Origin: Branchiostoma floridae
Taxonomy: Eukaryota > Chordata > Leptocardii > Amphioxiformes > Branchiostomatidae
Direction of reading: 5' to 3'
NCBI RefSeq assembly: GCF_000003815.2
Contig: NC_049987.1
Location: 19,055,952 to 19,119,951, forward strand
DNA length: 64,000 bases
A model generated the notes under the pieces. The model saw only the letters and a program-made list of their open reading frames with translations. It did not search any database and was not told the DNA's origin. The position numbers and the translations under genes were made by a program. Below, in pieces: positions 46,601-58,200 of the stretch (positions within the stretch are counted from its first letter, which is position 1; each line of letters opens with the position of its first letter).

Positions 46601-48905
46601 AAATCTGGCAATGAATGTGACAGTGTGTTCGTCCCACGACGAGCTGCCTACCCCGAAAAAGATACTGAAAACTTTTGGCCTTGTTGTCTTCGAATACATT
46701 GTTATCGATGCTTTGTAAATGATGTATTGGACACCTAGATGTCTGAAGTGTGCACACCTCAGAAATAACTATTGTTGCATGTGTAGATCTCTTTAAATTC
46801 CATTATTTTTGATCGGCCGGCATAAGTCTTACGGCCGGTATTATGCCAATGCATGTTACCCACTAAAGTACCCTAAGCCATGCACTCCAAAAGAATATAC
46901 TGGAATTTTCATCTAGTTGACATTTTCAAGGACAGTTGAGTGCGTGGGTTGGCCATTTTCCTTGGTTCATTTGATATGACGCTATCTTTCCGTTGTTTGC
47001 TCTTTTCCATGTTTTTTTGTACCAGAAAATATCCTTCATTTCTTTGTCTATGTCCTAATTACTTGAAAGTCCCATGTACTTTCCATAAAATGTGATGGAA
47101 ATTTTGTCTGATGGCAATTTCTGTGGTCCATTTAAGAGGATGCAATATTTTACCTTTTCTATATTTTATCCTTTAAACTTAAAGACACTATTGCAAGCTG
47201 CTTGCAAACCTACGTATAGAATAGGAAGAAGACTTTAAAATGTCCTCAAATTCAAATGGAAATGCATTAGAAGTGGCACTTAAGAGAGATTCCATACAGC
47301 TTTAGACTGGAGATACAGTATAGAAATCACAGTATTAGTAGCCTATAAAAAAGAGGTCAATGCACTATTACATAAAACCAAGGCATAGAAATGGCATTAG
47401 GCCTTTAGGATAAAGTCTCTTGATTGCTGGCTAGTTAATTTTATGTTGGTAAGGCCGCACCAAATCATTTCCTTGGTTGTTGGACATTTTAAATGGAAAA
47501 TTAAAAGCAATGGGTCAAAATGGAAACTTGAATCTGACTTGTATATTCACTCCCCTCTGACTTCTGTTGATATTCTAGTTGATATAAGAATTTTACATTT
47601 GAGAAGAAAGAAATTAGAAGATTACTGTGGCTGAACAAAACCTGTAAGTAAACACTGTGAATAAAAATTTCTCAGTGTATGAAGTCTTTTTTTTGTAGAT
47701 ATGTTTGTCAATCAAGGATAAACAAGTCCACTAGCCCTATTGTCCAGGGCAAGTGAAAGTGCTGTTCGGGCAAGTGCATGTCCTACCCCACTTGTCCGAT
47801 CGGGCAAGTAAGATTTTTCCATTGATTTTAGTGCAATTTTGATATACTTGTTACTTTTTACAGTCATGACATCAAGCAATTGTCTACAGAGAATTCCATT
47901 GCTGGAAGTGAAAATGCATATACTAGTAACAGTGACATTTGAATTTTGGGTAAGTGAAAAATTGGTTCGGGCAAGTACATTTTTTATGTGCTTGCCCGAT
48001 AGGACAAGTGGATTTTAGAAAACTTGTTCAACCCTGTCAATGTTGGTGGTGTTTGTAATAACTTGAATATGCACTACATGTGTTGTCAGTTAAGACTCTG
48101 ATAGGAAGTTATTAATGGGAAGATGACTACAAAGATCAGACTTGCCTAGTGGCAGAAAGTACAGCTCAGAGGTGGTAGAACTAGTCATTAATGTGACAAG
48201 GCAGTCCAGGTCATGTGGGTCAATGGAAGAGGCTACTAGTTTATGGGGAGGTACTGTTTTTGTCTTTTTTTCACAGAAATTTTTCATATGTTAAAATTGA
48301 AGAAGATTCACTCTTTACTTCTGGATACTTTAAGAATTTTAATAGACGTTTCGAAAGGAGTCCACCTTTGAAAGTCCACCTTTGAAAGTCCACCTTTCTT
48401 CATCAGTGAAATGAAAATGAAGTTGTACAATTTCTCGGAACAAGGAGTGGCATTAGAATTCATTCCTTGTTCCGAGAAATTGTACAGCTTCATTTTCATT
48501 TCACTGATGAAGAAAGGTGGACTCCTTTCGAAACGTCTATTAAAATTTTTAAAGTATCCAGAAGTAAAGAGTGAATCTTCTTCAATTTTAATGTCTCCTG
48601 GATGACTAATCTTCACAAACGTATTTTTCATATGTTAGTCATTTTCATCTGTAGTGACAGGTCAATTTGGGTAATAGACGACCTGTCTACTGTACAGTTG
48701 AACAAGGCAAATGAATAACCCTGAATATTTCATGGAGGTTTGAGGTCATTGAACTCTTTTTTTTTTTATTCCCAGATCACAGAACTGTGCGGTGCGACCA
48801 GACTGGGTCATTTTGGGCGTAGCCAGTTCTACATCGCGCTGAAACTGATCGCTGCTGTACAGAACGGTCTGCCTGTCAGACTGGACAGTCTCAATACAGG
48901 TGAAT

Positions 48906-48972
<67 letters not shown>

Positions 48973-49058
48973 ATGATAGGGATCATCTCAAAATATGGGG
49001 TGGTATCGTAAACAGAATGGTCTGCCTGTCAGACTGGACAGGCTCAATACAGGTGAGG

Positions 49059-49097
<39 letters not shown>

Positions 49098-49221
49098 ATG
49101 ATAGGGATCATCTCAAAATATGGGGTGGTATCGTAAACAGAATGGTCTGCCTGTCAGACTGGACAGGCTCAATACAGGTGAGGATCAATCATTCAATCAA
49201 TCAATCAATCAATCAATCAAC

Positions 49222-49286
<65 letters not shown>

Positions 49287-52200
49287 CAAAATGATAGGGA
49301 TCATCTCAAAATATGGGGTGGTATTGTAAACAGAATGGTCTGCCTGTCAGACTGGACAGTCTCAATACAGGTGAGGATGCATCTCATGGGGGTCATCTCA
49401 AAATGTGTTGTGGCATAGTAAACAGTCTGCCTGTCAGACTGGACAGTCTCAATACAGGTGAGGATGCATCTGATGGGGGTCATCTCAAAATATTGGGTGG
49501 TATCGTAAAAGAGAATCATTCAGGGCATTCTCAAAATAAGGATATGACTTTCTTCCAAGACCTCAAAATATGATTTGTTATCATTGAAGAAAATCATACA
49601 GTATGTAGGAAGGTTATAAAAGACAGAGGAATTTTGGTAACTTTCAAGGTGAATATCAAAATGTTTTATCATAAAGAAGTTTGACTTTGTTCAGATTGCA
49701 ACATAGACATAAAAGTTATTGCAACGTAGACATATACATAGAAGTTGAAAATATTATTTTGATAGGAAGGCTTGTATGAACATAAAGACCCAATCTCAAA
49801 ATGTTGTTATTGAAGACTTATAGAGAATAATTTTCCTTTTTTAGCGAGTTTCTTTCATTGGGTATATCTGAAAATGATGTTTGGATTTGTAGTGATTAGG
49901 AAGCCAGCTGGTGTACATGTATTAGGAGATACAGAATTAAGTTTGGTCTCATTGTAAGGGACAGTGTCAAAATATGTATACCACAAGTTGGTAAGAAAGA
50001 GGAAATGCAATAGACCAGTCCTGACTGTCCATCAAAATTACTAAATTAGCACTTCAACGAATCATTGCATGGCAATTATCGGTTCAACCAATGAGAGAAA
50101 GGCTGCATGTGTTTCAAATTTGATTTTTTTATTTTTACACATATTTACATTTTGAGATGAGCAGACCTTTGAGATTTTCTTCAAATGTCATGATTTTGCC
50201 TCAAGAGGAGGGACAGTGTCAGAATAAGGATTTGTCAAGAGATTAGAGAAGGATTGAAATGTCTCATTAAACATCAAAATTTTGTTTCAAAAGGAGGGAT
50301 AGTGTCAAAATGAGTATTTAGTGAGAGATTAATAAAGAAGCATCAAAATGTTACAAAAGGAGGGGATGGTGTGAAAATTATGTGTCAAAAATTAGAAATA
50401 GTTGTGGCCTTTTTCCACTGAGTTTGCAATAGATTTGTGTGGAATATTTGCCAGGAACGGCATTCAAGGACGATTCTGAACCATGTAATAGACATTTAAG
50501 CCAAAAGAATGTGTAACATGTATGCCAGGAACTTAGGGAACATTGCGAATGATCAATGGATACCTACCTACCTACCTACCTACCTAGTCCCTTGACCTCC
50601 AGGTCGTTGGGGGGACAAGGTAGACATGAAGATCGAGAGATGCCTCCAGGTTCTTCTATCCCTAGCCAGGGTTATCCTCTCCTGTAGGCTGAGGCCCGTC
50701 CATTCCACAATGTTATCCTGCCAAGCTTTTCGCTGCCGTCCTCGGCGACGTCCACCTTCCACCGTACCTTGTAGGATAGTCTTGGCTAGGTTGTTGTGTC
50801 GGGTGACGTGCCCGAACCATTGCAGTTTACGTCTTTTAACTGTTGCTAGAAGTGTTTCCTGCGGGCCAACGAGGCTGCGTACCTGTTCCCGTACATACTC
50901 GTTCGTGACGTGTTCATAGTACGAGATGTGTAGTAGCTTACGCAGGCACCTCATCTCAAAGGCTCTGATCTTCCTCTCTGTTGCTGCCAATAGAGTCCAG
51001 GTCTCACACCCATACAACAGTATGGACACAACTAGGGTTTTGTAGAGCTTGAACTTGACAGAAAAGCTGATGTTGTTGGACTTCCAGATCCTGGACAGAC
51101 GAGCCATTGCAGATGTTGCCATGGCAATCCTCCTCCGTACATCTGTCTCGCTAGTACCGTCTTTTGTAATGGTCCCTCCTAGGTAAGTAAATGTTCCCAC
51201 CTCTTCCAGCAGTTCCCCGTTCATAAGGATGACTGCATGTGTCTCATCCCTACTGTTCACCATCACCTTGCTTTTCTCGGTGCTGACCTCCATGCCGAAC
51301 GATCCAGTACTCTCTGTTAGCTTGTCTGTGAGGTCTTGGAGTTCAGTGTTGCTGCCGGCTAGAAGGTCAATGTCGTCTGCAAAGCGAAGGTTGCAGATGC
51401 GTCTGCCACCAATGGAGATGGAGGTGTGATGATCGTACAAAGCGTCCTGCATGATCTTCTCCAGATACAGGTTGAACAAAACTGGCGACAGCAAGCATCC
51501 CTGGCGAACCCCGACTGTTGTCCTGAAGAATTCCCCCACTTTGTTGTTGAGGAACACTGCACTAGATGCACTCTGGTACAAGGCTTCGATGCTCTGTATT
51601 AAGCCTTCTTCAACACCAAATCCCCTCAAGACCCACCACAAGCCATCGTGCCACACTCTGTCGAAGGCCTTTCTAAAGTCAATAAAGTTGTGAAACAAGT
51701 CCCGTTGGTGCTGTAGGTGTTTCTCAATTATGAGCCGGCAGTTGAAAATTTGCTCAGTGGTGCTTCGACCTGGCCTGAAGCCAGCTTGTTCTTCTGCCAG
51801 TAGTTCCTCTGCCTTAGACTTGAGCCTTTTCAAGATTACTTTGAGAAGTATCTTGCTCGGGTGGCTGATCAGACTGATGGTTCTGTAGTTTTGACATTGG
51901 CGTGTGTTCCCCTTCTTGGGCAGGGGAATAACCAGAGACTGTGTCCATTCCTTGGGCCACTTCTTCTCCTGCCAAATCTTCTGACATAGCTCAGAGTACT
52001 TGTCTACCACCACTTCACCACCATGCTTCAGCAGCTCTGCAGGGATGTTGTCAATTCCTGGGGATTTGCCTGGCTTCATGCTGCGCACTGCGTCAGCTAC
52101 CTCATCCCTTAGGATTGGGAGGTCTTCTGGTACTCTCTCCGCCCAAGGGGGGTTGTTCAGCTTTGATGTGTCAGGTTGAAGTTCGTAGTTGTAGAGCTTA

Positions 52201-55200
52201 TCACAGTACTCTGTCCACCGGTTGAGGACGGCTGTGCTTTCTGTCAGAAGGTTTCCACTACTGTCCTCGATCACCGTGGCCCTGGGTTGTTGTGTCCTTG
52301 TGAGAGTTTTAAGTGATCAATGGATATTCTTGTAGAAATACGTCATAACATTTATCAAGACTTTTCAAGTTGACCCTCCCCAAATGTCAGTGTACGTAAT
52401 TGCGATATTTTAACATCGCTGTATGAAAATGATGACATTTTTCTTTTTATTCCTAATTATGGTATAACTACAAGGACGTTGTGATATTTGGCAAAAAAAG
52501 ATTGATATACTAGTACCATGGAACATTTCAAAATAACACATTTCCATTTTAACCACACCTTATTGGAAAAGAAAATACAAGGGACCATCTCATAATGATA
52601 CTGTCTGTCAGCTTGCCAAGCGGAAGATTGCTAGAAGTAATTCAGTTTCTATCAGGCATGAAAACTGTTGAATAGAAATTGATTGAACCTCGGGGGAGGG
52701 CATTGATTTTTATTTCCTCTCGGCGTAGAATGAGGGATAGATAAAAGCAAATGCATCAACTTTGAAAACAATATCAAAGGAATCATACGTCCATTCATTT
52801 ATTCTTTTAACGTAAACTCTAGACATATTAAGATAGTCATTTTTATTGGGATTTTTTGTGCATTTTGAAAAGCTAAAAATTGTACTTAGTCAAGTATTCG
52901 ATTGTAATTTTTGAATATATCTTTCCAAGGTTTTTTTAATACTTTTGGCAATGCCAATTTTGATTTGATCTTTCTTAGAATTTTGCAGAAAATTTGTAAA
53001 ACAATCGGGCAAAATAGAATTGAAAGTAAGATAATTTTAGGCCACTTGCTTTCATTACAGTAAAGAGACTTTAATATTTTGATGTGGATAAATTGATGGG
53101 GGCAAAATTTAAATATATCCATTAACACATTATGGTTAGACCTTTCAGTAAAAAATAGGAAACAGGAAAGAATACGAAGAGAGGACTTTCTTCAAATGTT
53201 GTCTTCTTATTTTCTTAAGGAGGAGACATGCCACTGCCAAGATTTGTTCACATCAAAGGAACAGAACAAGGTAAGATTTTATACAAAGTCGTCACTGAAT
53301 TCTATTTTTTGTGACAGAGTTTTCTACTTTATTTCCACTAGTAAAGTATGCACCCCCCATTTGACTAAACTGTATGTGGAGCTGAAACGTAAAATGGAGA
53401 AAGTCATATTAAGTACGCACCCCTTCTCTGCCAATCTTGAGCACAGCTTGCACCAGATAAATTCAAATTGACATACATGTATGATGTTTCCTTCTCTTTG
53501 CCCCTGGTAATTTTGCACAGTTCTAAATCCTTGCTTGTAAAATTGCTAGTGTTCCCCACTGGCATTGTTTCTACAAACTCGCCTACTGCAAGCTATGAAT
53601 TCACTCAGAATAGAAGATGTGGCACCTACATGTAGTACTGTAGCACCACCTTTCTCTATTTATCTGGGCAATAACCTCAAATTAAGTATGAGTCCTGACT
53701 GTGGCAAACACTTGCAACATCTTTTGAATTTTAGAAAATTTAAAAAGTGGGTACTTTAATCAAGAAAATGCGATACATTTTGCTGGAGCTACAAGTATTA
53801 AATGCTTTGACCTCCGAACACCTTTTTCTGAATGGCGGTCACGTAGGGTAACATACTGTGTAGCCAGAAAGCGTGAAATACAAAAGCTATAGATTTTGAC
53901 ACATTTCCAAGAAGGTGCATTTTATTTGCAACAGACCATTTCATTGCCAACATTGATTATCCATAATGTTTTTGAAGTCCCCTTATGCACACAGTCAGTT
54001 GTTTTTTGGCAATGCCACCGGGGCTGTGCCTCTTTATATGTTCGGATTTATTATAACATTGAGTTATACTACCTTCTGCCTTAATTTGTCTTTTTGACCA
54101 AATTTTGATTATTGGCCATATATTAACTGAATAACAGTTATGATTTCACATAATCTTGGCTAATGTGTAATTAATATGATGCATTGTAAAAGAAACATTT
54201 GCTTGTAAGATGTGTTGATTGTTTGTTTGTTTACTTTGCAGACAAGAAAAGGATGCAGTTCGCAAATGCGGGGGTATCTCACCACATGAGTATGGAGGCG
54301 GATCACTACACATCGCCCGACAAACCGCACCATCCGATTCTGGAGAGGTAAAATTTGGTGTTTTTGAAACTGTCCCCAACATCAAATGTGATAAAAGAAA
54401 ACATCTTTACTTGAAGGCTTATGTAAAGGACATAATTTTATTTCATGTTTTGAGAATGCCATTTAACTTAAAGTTTTCAATGGTCCTTATTTTCTTTCAT
54501 TTAGGGACCGTACGGCGTTTAGTGAGGGGGAGGGCCGGTCGCCAGAGGGTCGGGTAAAAAAATTTTTGCTAGGCCCTCCCCCCAGGTAAAAATTTTTTTG
54601 ATAGGCCCTCCCCCTGGCAAAATATTTTTTTGCTAGGCCCTCCCCCTCCTATCAACTTTGAAAAAATATTCAAGACGCCGATAAAACATTCGCTCCCATT
54701 TGGAAATGTGCTTTGCGTCCTACTTTTTCATGATTTTCATCGCAAAGCAGATCTCTCGCCCGTAGTAAAAAAAAAGGAAAACAGAATGGCTCAAACTATT
54801 TGCTTAAGAATAGAAGGATAAATATCTGCTTCATGGAGGCATAAATATTTGCTTTATAGCAGCTATTTCATTGTTTTGATATCAAAACAACGCCTAAAAA
54901 GCATTTGTATCTGGATTTCTAGTAGATTTGCGCCACGAAGCGGCGCGTGCCCCGCCCCTTTAATTTACGTATTGCAAGCTCGCGGGCCTGAGCGGCTTGA
55001 CGGAAACCATTTTCAATGTACATGTACATATATAATTACATTGCATTTTAAACTTTTTCCTGGTTCTGTGGTGGTAATCACTTACGGTAAATCGGGGGGA
55101 AAATGAAAACCAAAACGACAACACGATTCGACTATCCAAAACTGTAGTGGGGAGGGGGGCGCCAACGCATGACGCTGATTTTCCCACGGCGGGGTAGACC

Positions 55201-58200
55201 GGCGCCTCTCTCTAGCCGCCGGCGGGCGTGAGAACGCAGACTTGTAGGAGATCTTTTAAAAATGCCACGCTTTTTTGCCACGATTTCCTGCATTGCTTTT
55301 TTATGGGAAAATTTGCTGGTTTAATGACATTTCTATGAAAAAAAATACGAGGGTTTCAAGTTTTTGAGAACGACGTTTCGAACACCATGTCTGGCGCCAA
55401 AGGCACGAAGAATCGCAAGGTAGGTCCGGTGAAATTTTGAAATCCTAACCCTCTTAAAAGGTATTTCCTGCAGTTTGAGGGAAATATTTTGCTGGCAAAC
55501 AAATCTAACTTTAATGGCATTTCAATTTAGAAATACAAAATTGAATCCCCCTAAACACATTATCACGATGTCGGCCATCAAAGGCGCGAGGCCGGTCACG
55601 TCAAAAGAGATCCAGGGAAATTTGCAAAATCTTTACCCTCGAGCTCTGAAACGCAATTTCTTCCACTTTGAGGACAATAGGACGGGTAATTTTTGCTGGC
55701 AGACTAATCTAGAGTTTAATAACAGTTTAGTAAGTGAAAAAGGTTTTCGAGGTTGATGCGTAAGCCCCGCCCCCTCCCCTTTCGCATTTTCACTGTGTCC
55801 CGAGCGCCAACCTTGGGCGATCCCTTGCGGAGGTCCAGAAAAATTTTGAAATCCTGACCCTCTGAAACGCCGTTTCTTGGATTTTAAGGGACAAATTTTG
55901 CAGGTAGACCAAGCTATTTTTTTTTTTTTGCTTGGCCCTCCCCCCAAGTCAAAATTTTTTTGCTGGGCCCTCACCCTGGCAAAATATTTTTTGCTAGGCC
56001 CTCCCCCCCTGGCGACCAGCCCTCCCCCCTCGCTAAATGCCGTACGGTCCCTTAGTCTGAAGATGGAATCATTGCTACAATATTTAATTTTTTTATAGCA
56101 ATATACTATTAGTTGTTATATACAGTGCAGGTATTTAATGTTGGTAAGGCCACGTTGATTGGCTTACATGGAAAAAATGTCATATCAAAGATCAGCATAC
56201 TACAATTTTTTAAAATTTTGCAAGTCCATAATAAAATTTGAGGGTAAAAAGCTATTTTCCATCCATCCTGCATCCATGAAATTGTTTATTATTGCTGGAA
56301 TCTATTTTTTCACTACAATGATAGGACCTTGTTTTGATAGTTGTGTTTTGATATTACAGACAGACGACACATCCGGGGGTTTTGCCGCCACCTCCCAGCA
56401 GCAGAGGACATGTGAGAAGTGGGAGCTCCGGAAACCCCCCTCACATCCTCCACTCCCGACAACATGTCGTCTCCGAAGCAGCCTCAAACAACCTACCCTT
56501 ACAGGTCGGTGTCGTTTACTTCCAAATCTGTACGACATTACACAGTACGACATTAAACAACAATAACAACAACAACAACACCATTAGCCCCCTTGGATAA
56601 CATGTGGTGTTGAATTTGTATCATTTTGAAATCCTTCAATGTTTAAAACAAGCAACCAGTGTATACACACACCATTGTGTTTTGTGGAAGTATTCTTGGC
56701 AACACCTCAAATATGGAGCCTTGACATACGCTAATGATAATGTTGCATGCCCAAAAGCCCATTTCATTTAGTTTCCAATGGTACAATTTTTGGAAAGTCA
56801 GGAAAGGCCTTTGTTGGTTATTAAAGGAAATAATGACAATGACAATGACAATGATCTTTATTGCATATTCCTGCCCAACATGGGCTAAATGCATTGGGTT
56901 GGATAACTTAAGTATACGTGAAACAGGTTACATCTTATATCATCTAAAATCTACATAATCAAGCCAAAAAGCAGTTAGTCAAGCAACTGGATATGATTTT
57001 GGAAACGGTCAGATGTTTCAGACAGTATCCACTATCTTTCGTCAGTGTCACTGAACTCTGAAGAGATGTGAAAGAAAACAATTTTTCAAACTATTGATAT
57101 TATTGAAAAAAAAACCCCACTGAAGACAATTTTGGATGTCAAAGAGAAAATGCTCTTTTGCATCCATAGTTAGGATATAAAAAAAAACAGTTTCTTCCAG
57201 ATCACTTCAGTATCACTGAAAAAATCGCAACATGTTTGTTATGTTTTATTCCAGGCGACTGCTACATCCCCCCAAGATAGTTACAGCTCCTCCCCTTACA
57301 ACACCTCCCCTCCCACAACCTCCCCACCCAGCCAGCGCCGCAGTACCGACCGCCACCACAGCGGTCCCGCGGCCACCGCAGCCGCCACGGCAAAACGCTC
57401 GCTGTTCGACAACAGGATGGAAGTACAGTGGACCGGTCAGTACGGAGCTGCAGCACAAGGTATATGGTCTAGGAAAGCATATCTCTTAAGGCCACAGCAA
57501 GTAAATTTTATGGATGACATCAGTGCGCGCATTAATTTTCGCCTGATTTCAGAAAAAAAAACAAGAATTTTTTCTTCTGCAGGGATGGTCAACATGACAA
57601 TAAAGTACCAAAATGAGCAAATATGTTGTATTGTAGGCTAATAATTGTACTCGTAGAAGTGACACTTGCGAGGTACCCAGGACTGTAGTTGTAGAAAAGA
57701 AACTTATTGGATAGTTGTAAAAGTGACACCAATATGGAAGCCATGAGTGTGTTTACCAACTTTGTTGGCGATGCCAGTCTACCACACTAGTGTTACTTTT
57801 ACCACACCAGTACATGTCTTGAATACAGGAATGAATGCCTTGTTGGCTCTGATACCATGTTTTGTCCCTTTAATTCTTGTTACAACATTCATCACAACTT
57901 AATGGTGCCTATTTTTGAAAATGTAGCCATCTTGTTTTTTTTCACCCATCTCGTTTTTTTTTCCGCCCTATTGCACTATTTTTGCAGTCTGCAGAGGATG
58001 TCATCCATAAAATTTACTTGCTGTGGCCTAAGAGAGTTTTTCAAATATTGTTCAAGATGATTTTGAAAAAGTGTAAGCCCTCTAGGCTTCTTCCCTCCTC
58101 CTGCACCATCTTCTTGTGCAAATAAATGAAGAAATGAAGAAGCTAGCATTTGGAGACTTTACTCTGATAGGTGCACAAGAAAGATATCTTTCGAAATGTG

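Larger units (their letters stand above)
31615..48775 (+). other. REPS intron 1 (17 kb)
   Basis: Holds the minisatellite at 32,279, GAGGGTCTGCAT-ended elements (33,723-35,421), tandem repeats at 34,950 and 35,665, a 5S-SINE within a MITE (37,262-37,890), a tRNA-SINE (38,145-38,345), the inverted-end element 38,755-39,990, the GTACGGACGGGACA array (39,990-41,340), MITEs at 42,075, 42,888, 44,474, 44,658 and 47,713, and the Penelope-like foldback at 48,294. I see nothing in 36,150-37,250, 41,400-42,070, 43,400-44,460 or 44,880-47,710 apart from a small GC-richer patch near 46,390. Confidence 0.8.
48900..53219 (+). other. REPS intron 2
   Basis: Contains the exon-derived CAAT tandem array (48,866-49,500), unremarkable AT-rich DNA with imperfect repeats of TTTTGTTTCAAAAGGAGGG-like text around 50,200-50,370, a LINE (50,563-52,313), and AT-rich DNA from 52,330 to 53,200 in which I see nothing. 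Confidence 0.8.

Noticed and set aside
48900-49290. CRISPR-like array
   Set aside because: Repeats are a microsatellite plus exon-derived units in an animal intron, with no unique spacers.
48740-49329. Frames reading SINQSINQ repeats
   Set aside because: Translation of the (CAAT)n array; only the first part belongs to REPS exon 2.
50626-52225. Plus-strand open frames of 66-97 codons
   Set aside because: Antisense shadows of the LINE reverse transcriptase.
57232-57489. Alternative frame reading [20 protein letters not shown]
   Set aside because: Out of phase with flanking REPS exons; the phase-correct frame gives the Ser/Thr/Pro linker.
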